From Zarea fungicola (Eukaryota > Ascomycota > Sordariomycetes > Hypocreales > Cordycipitaceae): a stretch of 64,000 bases of DNA. Below are positions 11,049-23,256 of the stretch, piece by piece; position 1 is the first letter of the stretch, and each line of letters opens with the position of its first letter. The position numbers were made by a program, and so were the translations under genes. The notes beneath the pieces are model-generated. The model did not search any database. It saw only the letters and a list, made by a program, of their open reading frames with translations, and was not told the origin of the DNA. Location: the NCBI GenBank assembly GCA_900169235.1, contig FWCC01000199.1, positions 1-64,000 on the forward strand, in the 5' to 3' direction.

Positions 11049-12019
11049 TTCATTCCTCCGGCTTGGCCTCCGTCTAGCCGGAGACTCTAGGAGTGAGCTA
11101 AGCGCTCGGCCTAGCGATTTGACTCTCTAGATACCAAAGACTACGGCCAAATCGCCACGAACATCTTACAACTCCTCATCCAAGAAATTGTAGAGGGAAC
11201 TGCTTTAGAGACCATGTGTGTAAGGACGAGGGTGCTAGTTAACCACTCAGCTACAGAGACCATAAAAAGATCAAGTAATAACCAGCCGTGGCCAGATGTC
11301 CCTAGCATCTAATATATATCGTCTAGGTCCCTGACAATGTGGGACAACATCCTAGTCTCTTCATCTTACTTAATATATAAAGTCATAATATTCCGTCTTC
11401 GAGGGCCAAAGACATCTCGAAGTCTAGACGTAAGCACACGAATTCCATCTCTAATAAACACGCCACGCAATATGGAAGCAGGCGGTTAGTAGTAAGTGAC
11501 TACTCCCCAAGTTACTACATCATAGGCCTACTTCACAAGGGTATTATATAAAGCAAGTCAAAGAAGAAAGCCAACGATTGGCTGGCAAATTAGTGTAACA
11601 TCCCATGAAAAGTATGCCGTTTAAGCCGGGACATACTTTTGAAGCAAGGTCGTTTCTCACTCAAGTTTATTTCATTTTCAACTTCCGTCACATTTTTTAG
11701 CGATAGCTCTGTGCACCAGTTGAGCCTAAAGTGACCAAGTTACAACAAAACCTTCACCATTTATGAAAAGAGAAAAGGATATTTGATTAATATAAATGGC
11801 TAATATAGATAGTTTAACTACTCGGATAAATGATAGCTTCTTAGATTGGCAGTTTTGTAGGCATGTGACCATGGTAGCCTCAAGACAGAATAGTACACGC
11901 TGGTCGGTTTGTAAAGATGGCGCAATTACGGCCAACACAGCAGTTGGACTTGATGCCTTTGTAATGAATTGCAATCTATGTCTATCTATATAACTTGTTG
12001 GCCAGGAATGCACTCACAT
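11049..12019. other. Intergenic with tRNA-like head
   Basis: No protein gene is supported. On the minus strand, 11244-11254 reads TAGCTGAGTGG, matching the internal A-box of tRNA promoters, preceded by GGTCTCT at a tRNA-like position. No good B-box follows at the right distance (only a GTTCCC-type match about 35 bases later), so a true tRNA is unlikely. A decayed tRNA-derived SINE is possible. Confidence 0.35.
11056..11083. repeat. Perfect 8-bp inverted repeat downstream of GGCT gene
   Basis: CTCCGGCT (11056-11063) and AGCCGGAG (11076-11083) can form a GC-rich hairpin with a 12-base loop, eight bases after the stop codon. It could shape the mRNA 3' end or be the end of an element. No function is shown. 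Confidence 0.6.
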
Positions 12020-13119
12020 TTATACGACAATATTTTTTGGCTTCCCTTCCAACCAACACAGAATGTTCTGCTGCAGAGTCTGCAGGTAGCTATCTACAGT
12101 AGCCTTTGTGTACCACGCCGCATGGGGTGTTACGAGTAGATTCATCGCTTCCGTTTCCGCCTGGCTGACATTCAGAATCGGACTGTCGCCCTCCTCCCAG
12201 TACTCGCCTGCACCCGAGGGCTCCCGCAAGTACACATCGGTGGCGCAGCCCGCCAGCGAACCGCTTTTGAGCGCTTTCAAGAGAGCATCCTCGTTGACGA
12301 TGCCGCCACGCGAGACGTTTATTAAAATTGTCTCTGTCGACATGGCCTGGAGCTCCGGCCCCGATATCGTGTTGATGGTCTCCGGGTTCCGCGGCAGACA
12401 GAGAACAAGGACGGTCGATTGGGCGAGTACTTGGGTAAACGGCGTGCGAGAATCCGTGTTTGTATGATCTGCGCCTTTGCGTGCCGCGATGAGTGTGGCC
12501 ATGCCGAGAGCCTGACACATTTGGGCGACTCTTTGACCTATTGACAAATGCACCTTTCAGTCAGACGCGGCTGTGGTCTCTAGCCTGGCATTTAAGTCTT
12601 CCTACCTATCGCGCCGTTGCCAATGATTCCAACCACCTCCTCCTTGCAAGACAGTGGCGGTATTCCGCTCGTTGAATTCATCAAAGATGTTAGCGTGCCT
12701 CGCTTCTTCCACTCATTCCTTTCCAGGACGGCGTGGTGGAGCGGCAGTAGGCGACGACGGCACGCAAAGTACTGCGCCAGGACGTGGTTGGCCACGGCAT
12801 CGGTGTTGGAGTTTGTGGAATTGACGACGAGGATTCCCCTCTCCGCGCACGCAGCCTTGTCGATGCCGTCCGTGCCCGAGGCTACGGCCACGACCAACTT
12901 CAGCTGAGGGGTTTTCGCGGCGGAGAGCGTCGTCGCATTCAGTGGCGTGACGGTGACAACGATGATGGTGGCATCGTGGACATGCTCCTGAATATCTTCG
13001 GCGCTGGTCAATTGCTTGTCAAACGTCGTTAGATCGTGTGAATGCGGAGCCGGGAGCTTGATGAGGTCTGCGGGTATAGGCACATGCCAGTGATCAAGAG
13101 CAACAATTTTGTGATGCAT
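12020..13119 (-). CDS. D-isomer-specific 2-hydroxyacid dehydrogenase
   Basis: Two exons on the minus strand (13119-12606 and 12537-12020) give 343 residues, typical for the family. The 68-bp intron starts GTAGGA and ends CAATAG, and splits the NAD-binding loop, so splicing rebuilds GIIGNGAIGQRVAQM (GxGxxG). Catalytic landmarks follow: Arg in INVSRGGIVNED, Glu in DVYLREP and His in LLVTPHAAW, together the Arg-Glu-His set of this family. The enzyme reduces a 2-keto acid to a D-2-hydroxy acid with NAD(P)H; glyoxylate, hydroxypyruvate or similar substrates are common in fungal relatives. Predicted to be soluble, with no signal peptide. The last residues are hydrophobic, not a clear peroxisomal signal. 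Neighbours give no pathway hint. Confidence 0.88.
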
Positions 13120-13617
13120 TGTAGTCCAAGAAAGCAGAACTCGACGGAAATTAGGAGAATATTGAAAGTCAGGCGATATTTGATTGATTTTCTATTTTTT
13201 TCCGAATACATCGGACAACTGCCGTGAGTCTTTATCGCCCGAAACTTTGCGCCCTATCAAGCCACAAAATGCCATCAAGGCCATCGAGCGGAACCCGGCA
13301 ACTAGAGCTAAACTAATTTTGGATAATGCGGCGCTTCCACATTTGGGAGTGATTTGCGCCATTTGATCAAGTGGTTGGTGGGGAGGGGGACATTGACATG
13401 ATGTAAAAAGCAGGCTCCCGCACGCGCCCTTCGATCTACCCAGATCTCCATGTCCTATCTCATGTATTCCATCGAAAAGCTTCCTTCGTTTCTCCGCGGA
13501 CTCAATTTTTGATTCAACACTGACTGGCTGCCGAGTTGCAGCCCTCTAAAATGGGCTGTCAAACCAGCTCCGATATCGCCGACGCATCCATCTAGCCACG
13601 GAACACAAGAAGCTTAA

Positions 13618-14612
13618 ATGGAGTTTGTTCTGACGGAACTGTCCAACAACGATGGGCTGGTGCAGTCCATCTGCAATCTGACTACATCAACCACGTCAAA
13701 GGAAGAGAGACAGCGGCTGGTCCGTTCCATGGCCGCGAGGCATGGCCATCGACGGAAGCCACTTAATCGGGGCACGGTACTAGAGATCCGACACTACCGC
13801 CAGAACGACTGGGAGGAGGAAGTTAAACGAAGAAGAATGCAAATGGGGCATTCTCAACCGAGAGCGACTGTCAGCAGCAGAATAGACCCGTTTCAAACGT
13901 TGGCCAGGGATGTGTCTCCAGAGGAAGATTTCTTGGTGACGCACTGTATGTCCGACATTGCAAACGTCGTCTTCTTTGCTCTCCACTTTACTAACGCAAT
14001 ATAAACGTTGTAGATATCAATTTTGTGTTTGAGCATGGGTACACGGCATGCCGCAAAGCCAAGGAAATGGGTGATTGGTTTCCGCACATCAAAACGAACT
14101 GGGTACCGTGGACACTAGCGAATCCGGGCTTGTTTGCGGGCATTCTTCAGGCGTCATGCCATAATCTCATCCTCCTCAACCCGGATAATACCTTATATCC
14201 CCGTCTACTGCTAAAGTATAAAGCCGACGCCATCCACGAACTACGAAAGGCCCTTTCGCAAAAGGAAGAGCGCGCCAGCGACACCACCATTGCGTTGGCA
14301 TTTATGCTGGCTGTTGAGGAGGTGAGTACTCCATCCAACAAGACTTCAACCAGACTTGATGGAGAGCTAATGCAGCCCAGTACCTTGATGGTAACGTAAA
14401 GGAGAGCTGTTTGCACAACCAAGGCATTGTACGCATGGTTACTTTACGAGGATCCAATGTTCTTGGGCCAAGCGGCGCATTGGGACTTCTTCTAAGACGG
14501 TAAGCTTTTAGCCGTGCGACAAGAGGAATATTTGAAATACGAATACTGATAAATGTGCAGATGTAATGCACTAAAGCTGAATCTTGAACCAAACAACGTG
14601 GATGAGAACTAA
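13618..14612 (+). CDS. Fungal regulator-like protein without DNA-binding domain, short
   Basis: Four exons by eye (13618-13945, 14014-14321, 14381-14499, 14561-14612) give 268 residues. Introns have donors GTATGT, GTGAGT and GTAAGC. The N-terminal third is basic (KEERQRLVRSMAARHGHRR) followed by RIDPFQTLARDVSPEE. The rest (INFVFEHGYTACRK, NWVPWTLANPGLFAGILQAS, HNQGIVRMVTLRGG-like) resembles the fungal transcription-factor-domain proteins (PF11951-like) that lack a zinc cluster. Usual members are 400-500 residues, so this copy appears to end early; the last exon is only 16 codons plus stop. Acceptor choice for exon 3 is CAGCCCAG with the second AG used, because the first gives a stop. It may be a truncated paralogue. 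Function is unknown. Confidence 0.55.
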
Positions 14613-15273
14613 GCCGTATTAAATCTGGCTATAGGCGCTCGGTGGACGGAAACAGGCGTTTTATGGGTATGGGGAAACGGCGGTATTTTTAATACAGTTT
14701 TGTTTGCTTTTGTTGAGACAACCCGTGGTACCATTTCGTTGTCAGACGCGATTGGGTCGGGTTTTTACCACCATGTAAGAGTAACAGGAATATCTTTGAA
14801 CTCGCCGCTCGAGAACATGGTCTGGTGCTGGTCAAAGAAACGAATGATTTTAGTAATATGACACTGAGTAGCGTGGTTTGTCAAGGGTTTCTTCATCCTT
14901 TGCAACTTCATTGGCGGAATTTAACTGTGGTACTCACGTGTGTTGAATACATCCAAAGTAAGTGACAAGACTGATGGTCAATTTAAAAGGCAGCTTATAA
15001 GAAATAAAAGGTAAATAAGAGGGATTAAAAGAATGAAAGAAGAAAACAAAAGAAAATATCTACGGTGAATTTTTCCGAGACTTTTTGAAACTTCAAGTTT
15101 CCCTGCACTGAACATTGGTTCCACCTGTAAGTTGGCGCATTATCGAAATGTCAAAATTGCAGATCATACGCAGAGCCCCATAATCAGTCATTGAGAAGCA
15201 AGTATAAGAAATAACTTGATTCACCATGCAACTGAAATGCAATTGCAAGGCAACACCATGGCTCAAAATGCCG
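14613..15273. other. Intergenic, convergent 3' ends
   Basis: This lies between convergently transcribed genes. I see no gene. AT-rich pieces near 14990-15060 are probable 3' UTR. Confidence 0.6.
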
Positions 15274-16573
15274 CTATGTAGTTGCATAGGCAATTCCCAG
15301 GTCCGACAACGCAGTACCATTGTGGTTGATGAGCTTGTCAGGGAACACCCCAAAGTAGGCGTACCTCGCAACGTAGCTCTGCGCATCCAGCCAGGGCAGA
15401 ACTTTTTGCAAAAAGGTAATCTGCTGGGCCGCCGAGCCATAGCATTGGAATTCGGTAATCCAGATGGGCAGCTGCAGCGTGTTGTACGCGTCCGTGACGT
15501 TGCCCTCGAACCACGCCGCGCCGTCCTGGCCATCCTTTGGCTCGCAGTCCTGATAGTAGTGGATGGCTGCGAAATCAAAATGGCACGATGTGCAGTTGCC
15601 GAGGAAATACTGCGTCCAGACGCGCGAGTTGTATTTGCCCCCAGACGAAGACCCGCGGTCATTGTTCCACAATACATTCGGCATTCCAATGTTGACAGTA
15701 CCCTGAAAGGGTTCCATGTAGGTCACGTATCCGCTCGCGGCATCGGCGGGAAGAATATTGGCAGAGCCCGAGTATGTCAAGTCTGGCTCGTTGAAGCCGA
15801 GGATATTCTTTGTGCCGGGCGTCTGCACAGCAGCGGTCCAGTCTGGATCATCGCCTTTGGGTTTCCCCCACAGCATGGGCGAACTTTGAGCAGCTATTAG
15901 CTATATGCAATTTTTGGGGGGGCGGCAGAGTAGAATGGCAATTAGAGGTGATGCTGGACTTACAACTCAAAGTAAGAGTCCAATTCATGGGAAGGAAATC
16001 CCCAGTCATAGCCCCAAGAGACTTTGCTATAGCCCTTGAACATGTTTGCATATACAGCGCTCTTGTTGGGGTTGTTGTCGTTATAGGCAAGCCCACGCTT
16101 TCCTATTCCCGAGGCAAGATTCTCGTACAGTGTCAATCGATTGCGGCCGCCGCACAACTCTGCAGCGTTTCCCTTGCATGCCATGTTGCACTTGGCGTTA
16201 CCATCAGGTGCAGGGCCGTTACCATTGCCGACAGTGTTTCCGCACCCTATTATGGTAAGTAAAATTGATTTATTCGGCTTATAAAAGCTTGAATTGGTGG
16301 CTTACAACACTCGCCAGCATATTCCGTGCCGGCAAACGAGTAACCTGCCGCTTGGCAGGCGGCTTGGCAAGCCTCGTTGGTCATGGTAGCAGAGCCGCCG
16401 GGAATGGGGGCGGCATGTGACAATGCACGACCAGAAACATTATCAGTATAGCATCCCAAAGTACTCCAGGTGCCTCTTGCTTTGATGCTGCTGTGAAGCG
16501 CACCTCTGCTGACTGCCGAGCAAGTTGCTGGAAGAGCTAAACTGCAAATAACTGCAGCGTAACTGGCTCTCAT
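15274..16573 (-). CDS. Secreted WSC-domain GH128 endo-beta-1,3-glucanase
   Basis: Three exons on the minus strand (16573-16306, 16246-15964, 15883-15274) give 386 residues. Introns have donors GTAAGC and GTAAGT and acceptors ATAG and AAAG. Residues 1-20 form a signal peptide (MRASYAAVICSLALPATCSA). Residues about 35-115 form a WSC domain: WSTLGCYTDN, then C-rich ACQAACQAAGY, then GTEYAGECWCGN, the last joined across intron 1. Residues about 125-386 form a GH128 (glycosyl hydrolase catalytic core, PF11790) barrel, with SWGYDWG and PMLWG, the acid/base Glu in ILGFNEPDL and the nucleophile Glu in IWITEFQCYG. It is predicted to bind and cleave beta-1,3-glucan in the cell wall or medium. The 5' neighbour is non-coding, so it is expressed alone. 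Confidence 0.9.
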
Positions 16574-18087
16574 TCTGGGCGATATTGATAAAGTAGGAGA
16601 CTGCTGAAGTTGTGAGAAGGAGGAAGCTGGAAGAGTACAAGAAGGTGGCCACTGGATAGATATACCTGGTTGAACTCACAAGATCAACTCAGGCAATGAT
16701 GTCCTGGGTCATCTTTGGCGCATCTAACCGAAATCCGCTGCCCTGCATGGTTGCTGTCTGGCCGGTTTGCTTACTCTCAAGTATCAGACCTCGTCTGCCT
16801 TTGCTCCACGCCTGGATGAATGGAAGCCCTCCAACTATGCCGAATACTTGATGTCGTTAGGAACGCTCCGCTGTACGTTGCTGATTTGGGCAGAATTTGG
16901 AGCGCTTATGCAGGGTTTCCCCGCGCATGTATCTGAGCGATTTTCCCCGAGGCATGGCATCTGCCTGGGGTAGTGCCATCCTGCCAAGGCCGGTCACGAT
17001 GTCCCAGCAATTCGGACATCTGCGGCCTAGCCTCAGCAATTCGTGTCAAGAACCTGTCGCTGTAAGCTTTTGCTGACCATGTATTGGAGTCGGAGGAACT
17101 GTCGGGATCGCCTCGGCCGGGCTTATTACCCCGTACCGAGGCCGCTTCTAGTAGTAATCTTTGGGGCTTCCACGCGATGGAAGCGTGGAGGATCGGCCCG
17201 ATTTGACAAGTTTTGGCTGATTTTCAAAGTGTTATTCGTGCCAGAACCCTGTTCAAACGCGGCAGTTGTGAGATTATTTCGCGCGTCATTTGTGGCTCCC
17301 TTTCCGCTAATTAATACAAACTCCGCAAGCCTCTCCTCTTAACTAGCTGTCTAGTAGCTAGCAAGTATGTTGTAGAATATACTCTAGTTACTGTACTAGA
17401 AGATTACAATTAATTATAGTAGATAGTGCAAGGTTGTTGGTTTCAAAGTGATAATACTGTTGAAGAGCCGGCTTAAGCAGGTTGCCTAGGGTCACTTGTA
17501 GGGATACTGTTATACATGCCCTTCTGGCTATATTTTCTAGCCAATTCACTCTATTAGAACTATAAGTATTCTGCTGTACATAACAACTATAGTACCCAAG
17601 CCATAGACTCGTTTCGTTTCGCGTTCCGCATGGTAAACAGTATCGACCTTTTTTGGTTATTTTTTCGGCTATTTTTTAGAGGATTTATCCCCGTATTTTT
17701 GGTCCTTGTATGCGCCATCAGCCTCATCCAGTTTGTGACAGGATTGGTAGTAGCAGTGGCTGCTCAACAGCATCATTTTAGAAGGGATAAAAGAAAACTT
17801 ACAAACTTTCGGCATAGGAATATTCAGATCATATTAAAATGTATTTCGAAACTGTTATTTCAAAAATTGTAATTTCTGCGCGCACACCATCCTTGCTGAT
17901 GGGATCAATGACACACTTGTGATGGTTAGCTCGGCTCCAACAGCTTCCGAACAAACAGCTCCATAGCTGCGACATGCATATTTCAACGTCGCGGCTTCAC
18001 ATCCCCCTTTCCATTCCTTTCCTGCACAAAAACGCCAAATAATATTGCAAATCTACTACGGATTTTCCTAAAGCGGCTGCAGACATT
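16574..18087. other. Intergenic, decayed
   Basis: Promoter side of both flanking genes. From about 17340 to 17600 the DNA is AT-rich and looks like a relic. A TG...CA-bounded 128-bp piece at 17458-17585 was considered as a solo LTR and rejected because there is no target duplication. Confidence 0.5.
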
Positions 18088-18723
18088 ATGGCGACAGAAA
18101 TTGGTCCCATCACCCTCAACCTCCCGTCCAAATACGCGGGCGCCAATGCCACACCAGCAGTAGCTTCTGCATCAGCAACAGAGACCACCCCGTCGCCGCC
18201 GCCGCCAATCGAGTGGCTCACGGGAACATGGACGGTGACGCACTCGACGCTCTTCATGTGGCGCTCCGCGCGCAACGTGCGCATCACCTACGCGCCGCTC
18301 GAACCAAAGGCCGACGGCCGCGCGCGCATCGACGACCTGGTCGAGTACGAGCCCTCGGACAAGCAAGGGGTGCTCAAGTCGGTGGCCGGCGTCGACACGC
18401 GCGCGCCCGCAGACGGCGGGTGGGACTGGCGCGGCAAGGGCATGCTCTTTTTTGTCTCGAGCCACTGGGAGCTGCTCGGCTGGGGCGAGACACCTCCTGC
18501 GGCGGACGGCAGCACGGAGCGCTGGGCGGTGACGTGGTTCGCGCCGACGCTCTTCACCAAGGAGGGGCTCGACGTGTACTCGAGCCGGAGGGAGGGCGTG
18601 TCGGAGGCTGTGTACGAGGCGATTCACGCGGCGCTGATGAAGAGCGCGGCGAGGCCGCTGGTGGAGATGACGAGGGATGAGATGAGGCCTGTGGAGATTA
18701 AGCTGCCTTGGACAGAGAAATGA
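18088..18723 (+). CDS. Putative calycin/lipocalin-like protein
   Basis: Intact single-exon gene of 211 residues with high GC and strong third-position bias, so coding is secure. After a short Ala/Ser/Thr/Pro-rich N-terminus, residue about 44 onward reads WLTGTWTVTHSTLFMW. A G-x-W near the first beta strand is typical of calycin (lipocalin, fatty-acid-binding, nitrobindin) barrels. Later pieces alternate hydrophobic strands with charged turns (GMLFFVSSHWELLGWGE, ERWAVTWFAPTLF), as expected for a beta barrel, and end in a helical region. There is no signal peptide. A role in binding a small hydrophobic ligand or heme is only inference. It converges with the Cir_N gene, whose stop lies 90 bases downstream. 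Confidence 0.6.
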   Translation: MATEIGPITLNLPSKYAGANATPAVASASATETTPSPPPPIEWLTGTWTVTHSTLFMWRSARNVRITYAPLEPKADGRARIDDLVEYEPSDKQGVLKSVAGVDTRAPADGGWDWRGKGMLFFVSSHWELLGWGETPPAADGSTERWAVTWFAPTLFTKEGLDVYSSRREGVSEAVYEAIHAALMKSAARPLVEMTRDEMRPVEIKLPWTEK

Positions 18724-18815
18724 AATGGACATGGATGAATAAGAAGTCTGGTGATTTACAAGACATTTTAATACATTTTAATAAATAATAATTGGATATA
18801 TGCTAGTTTCGGGTA

Positions 18816-19972
18816 TCATTTGTGTCGTTTCTCATCATTGCGTCGGCGGTCCCTCTCCCTTTCTCGTGAGTGTGACCGCGGGCGATGTCGATGTCGTCCA
18901 TTGTCCCGGCCGCCCTCTCTGCTTCCATCACGGTCTCGGTCACGATCCCTCTCCCTGTCCCGGTCTCGATGACGGCGCCGAGAGTACTCGTCTCCGTCAT
19001 CTCTCCTCCGTGAACCGCTGCCTTCAGTAGACCCTCGCCCATCCGCCCTCGGCGACCTCGATCGATGTCCTCTCCGGCGCCTGCTCTCGTGTCGCACCCT
19101 GCGCTCCTCGTCACGCTGCATCTGCCTCATTTCCTTGTCGCGCTCCTCCTGGAACTGCCTGCGCTCCTGCTTGAGCGCGCGCACCTTGGCCGCGCCATTC
19201 CTCATCATGGCCAGCGGATCGCTCGCCACGATGCGCTTCTCGTCGCGCTCCTTGCGCTTCGGGTCGTCCCGGCCCCAGACATTTTTCATCACCTGCTCCG
19301 TCGTCGGCTGCTGCCCGTCGGCGGCGGCCGAGTACCACGGCTTGGCCGCCAGTCCGGCTTGGTGGCCCGCCGCGTTGGCAAAGCGCATCGTGTACTGGTC
19401 CTCGTACTCGCGCTTCTTGCGGTTCGCATCCCGCTCGGCGTCTTCATTCTTCTCCGCGTGCGCGCGGCTCTTGTCGTCGGTGCCAAACAGGTCAATGTGG
19501 CCGCGGCGATCCACAATGGGCGCGGAGCTGCTGCTGCTGCTCGCTACTGTACGCCGGGCTTCTGTGGCGGCTTTTTGCACCATTTGGTCCCGTTCCCTGG
19601 CCACACGTAGCTCAAAGTCGGTGTCATCCTCGCCGTGTCGCTTCCTTGGCCGCCTCACGCTGCCCGCGCCGGACCCATAGGCCTTTCCTGCGCCGCCAGC
19701 GCCGGCGCTGGTTGTATCTTGCTCGTCATCTTGCTCGATCGGTGGTGGTGTCTCGCCGCGTAGAATGGCGAGTCGTCGTGCGGCGTCGACTTCTTGCATG
19801 CGCTGCTCCTCGGCTTCCTCTGCGGCCTTGGCGGCGGCCTCGTCGCGACGCACCCGCTCAATGTTGTCCTTGTTGTAGACGTTCCATGACTTCTTCCCGA
19901 GCAGGTGACTGCAGCATACGTTAGTTCTGGGGTCTTTGGAGGTTAAGATGGCGATGGAACATACAGAGGCAT
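18816..19972 (-). CDS. Cir_N domain, LENG1-like nuclear protein
   Basis: Two exons on the minus strand: an 8-nt first exon (19972-19965) and 19908-18816, for 366 residues. The 56-bp intron is textbook (GTATGT donor, ACTAAC branch, TGCAG acceptor) and splicing yields MPLHLLGKKSWNVYNKDN followed by IERVRRDEAAAKAAE, the Cir_N domain (PF10197) shared by CIR, CWC25 and LENG1. The spacing fits LENG1 best. The middle has Ala/Glu-rich charged helices. The C-terminus is an extended Arg/Asp/Ser repeat with RSRSP, typical of spliceosome-associated proteins. The likely place is the nucleus with a role around pre-mRNA splicing, inferred from the family. The short coding first exon is easy to miss in automated annotation. 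Confidence 0.8.
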
Positions 19973-21621
19973 AGCTAAATCGGGTCTAGAGATGCTGCAT
20001 TAGCAGCGCGAGAACAGTGTAGAGGTGATGCGGATTCAACACTCTGCTGGAAGCGCTTGGGGAGACTTTGCTCAGGCTTGTCAGCGCATTGGCAGCTCCA
20101 CAACACGCTGGAGCCCACGAGCCTGGATCAAAGGCGGCAGCTTGCAGGCAGTTTACTTCATCCACTATGCTTACCTTTGGGATCTATTTTTTTTTAACAA
20201 AAATAAAAAGATTTAATAAAAGAGATAGACCCCAGTCTTACTTTTAGCACTCTTAGAAATGATACTAGACTTTGTATTAAAATCGCTATAATAGTTTATC
20301 ATACGCCTATAATAATATACTGAAACAAACCTATGTACAGAGTACTCCGTAATTAAAGGGAATTACTATATATATATATTTTAAAAGCGGTAAGCGGTTT
20401 GTCTGCCGACTACTTTTTGAAGATGCGGTTGCATCTCACTGAGCCAAAAGCAGGCATGTCACTTGCACAGGGAGATCTGACATTTAATATCCACATTTGA
20501 GATCGGAAGACATATTATTTTTACATGCTATATTCATATATAACAATGAGACCATCGCATTGTATGTCTGCTGAAGCTGATGATGTAATACTCTGCTGCC
20601 ATACATTTTGTCGCCCGGCTCTAGTAGATGGGCTGTGCTGCAACTATTCTAGCATACAGGCTCACTTCTAGGTTAATAAATTATCGTCAGTACGTAAATT
20701 ACTTCTAGTTCTGCTTTGCATACGCGATGCGGAAACAACCAATCCGGAAAAGGCAGCCAGTGAGAGGAATTCTACCAGCACTCCTAGATTGCGCCCAGTA
20801 TCAACATTCAGTGCCTTTTCCTCATATAATTTGCAGCAAGTCTGTATCCTTAATGTGTCATCAAGATTTCATTCGTCTACAATCGCCATAATTGGAGCTT
20901 ATGTGTAAGTCATGATCACGAAAAGCCCATCATTTGCACGAAGATGGCTACTGGAATTAGACTCCAATTGCAGCCTGATATTGAACAGATTGCCAACCTG
21001 CATGCCACTTTGACCACCCCACGTCAGAGGATTGCTAGAGGGCAAAGAAATTCCAGTCCGTTAGGTTTCTCCAAACATCATGCAAGGCCTCCAGCATGAC
21101 GCATTGTCTCCGGTCGCCAATGTAGCCCACAGGCAGCTAGACGCAAGACAGCTCCACTGCGAATGGAACTTAACTTGCCAGGTCCGACAGAGGAACGTAC
21201 TTAGGCCACATGCCACGTCATCTCCGAATAAACTTCAAAATTTTATTTAAATTTTGATGAAGGTATTTGCGGCTACGAGAGATGGTACATGCTGGAAACA
21301 CGTAATCGTCATGAGTTGGATGAGTTGAACTGGTGCAATCCAGCCTTCCCCGCAGCAAACTAAGGAACTTTGCTATTACCCCTGCACAAAGTACGTACGC
21401 GCTCAATATGTATCCCGCAAACACCGTTACACTGGCAAGAGGCGGGGATATTTGTAGGTTTCGCCACAGACAGATGGCGGAGGCGTGAAGTTTGCCTAAT
21501 CGGCATTGCAACAAGCTGTCTAGTAAGTACGAAGCCAAAAGTCACTTACCAAGACACTAAACACCCTGACATAGTCCACCGCGTGAACAGATTGTCATCA
21601 CCACTCAGCAGCTACCAAACA
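19973..21621. other. Intergenic, AT-rich
   Basis: No supported gene. About 20180-20400 and 20500-20700 are strongly AT-rich, with a TATATATATA run near 20370, consistent with decayed repeat DNA. The last 250 bases are the former promoter of the S9 peptidase pseudogene. Confidence 0.5.
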
Positions 21622-23256
21622 ATGAATACCTCAGAGAGCGCGGCCTTTGAAAAGGCATGTGCCGGAAGTGCAATGGTTGTACCCCACTGGCTTCCTGGAA
21701 GCAGCAGTTTATTCTGGTACAAACAGACCCTGCCATTGAACAAGCGGCAGTTCATCTTTGTCGATTGCGAGAAGAGAATCTGCCGGCCAGCATTTGATCA
21801 TGTGGCGCTCGCATCGCAGCTTGGGGAGGCAGTCGACGCCAAGAAACTACCACTTGGTTGGCTGAATGCTGATCCGGAAGGCGTCTGGGTGCGCTTCCAA
21901 TACAGGTGGGAAAGACATGGCAGCTAAACGACGGCAAGCTGGACCAATGGGAAGGTGACCTTGATATGAGAAGCTTTGAAAGAGGCAGCGATGTAACAAC
22001 GCCCACCCCTAGAACTGCAAAGGGGAAAACAGATCTCCAGATTGCCAACCTAACCACAGAGGCGCAAAGCTACTATTGGCTCTGCCTCCGCGTCACCAGA
22101 CGGACGCTTCGCCGTGGCCACGTAGACCAGATCGGGCTCCTCATATCCCATGGAGCTGAAGAACTCAGTACCAGCTGACCAGTTTCGGCCCAAGATTAAG
22201 AAGAGCGCAAACGGGCCGGGCGGGGTTCATCGCAGGGCCGGTGACCACCTACCGACGGATCGTCCCCGTCTGTTCGATCGTACGAGGCGCTGTGAAGTGC
22301 CAACTGACGACTCCCTATTCCGAAATCCATACCAGATTCATCTTATAGGCTGGTCAGAATGTGGTACCAAATATCGATTCGTTTCTAACGAACGTGGTCA
22401 CAAGCATCTCAGGCTACTCGAGATTGGCCTGGACGGTCATGTGAGACCTCTGGTGGAGGAGGCAAGCAGCACGGTTATCGACTACAATCAAAACTCTGGT
22501 ATAAACTTGTACCTGAAGCCAAGGATATTCTTTGGATGAGTAAGAGAGATGGGTGGAACCATTTGTACAGGTTCAGCGATGACGGCAGCCTGTTGAACCA
22601 GATTACCAGGGGAGAATGGTTGGTGCGGTCTGTGGAGTATGTTGACGTCAAAGAACGCAAAATATGGTTCAAAGCTTGTGGAATCATCAATGGGCAGGAT
22701 CCCTATTACCTACACCTGGCTTGTGTCGACTCTGATGGGTCGAACCTTTACTGCATAACGAGAGAGGACGGCACGCATGTTTGGAAATTTGGTCCCGACC
22801 GCCGATTTATTATCGATTCCTGGTCTCGAGTAGACCTCTTACCAAAAGCTAGTGTGATTGACGCCGCAAACCCAGAGCAGGCCATGTTTCTACACCAGGT
22901 GGAGCAGAGTCCTGATGAGCAGGAATCATATGCCTTTCCAAAGCGATTTGTTGCGAAAGGGCGCGATGGCAAGACTGACATTTACTGTGTCATTATTCGG
23001 CCGGCTAATTTTGACCCGGCAAATAGATATCCAATTATGGATATTGTTTATTCCCACCCCTTCCAGTTCATCACGCCCAAATCTTTCAAACCCTTTGCTG
23101 TACTCCGGAGAGCTACCGAGCCTGGTTACATAGCAGTAATAATTGACGGCATGGGTACGAACTGGCGCTCCAAGGCCTTCCGCGATGTTTCATACAAGAA
23201 TACAAAGGATGCAGGCCTCCCTGATCACATCGCTTGCATTCAGGCAGCTGCTAGGA

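Noticed and set aside
17458..17585. TGTTG...TAACA segment as a second solo LTR
   Set aside because: Flanks differ (AATAC against ACTAT), so there is no target duplication, and the ends are only weakly inverted.
17630..17872. 80-codon frame starting MVNSIDLFWLFF
   Set aside because: T-rich decayed DNA; hydrophobic start followed by a random basic tail, no family resemblance.
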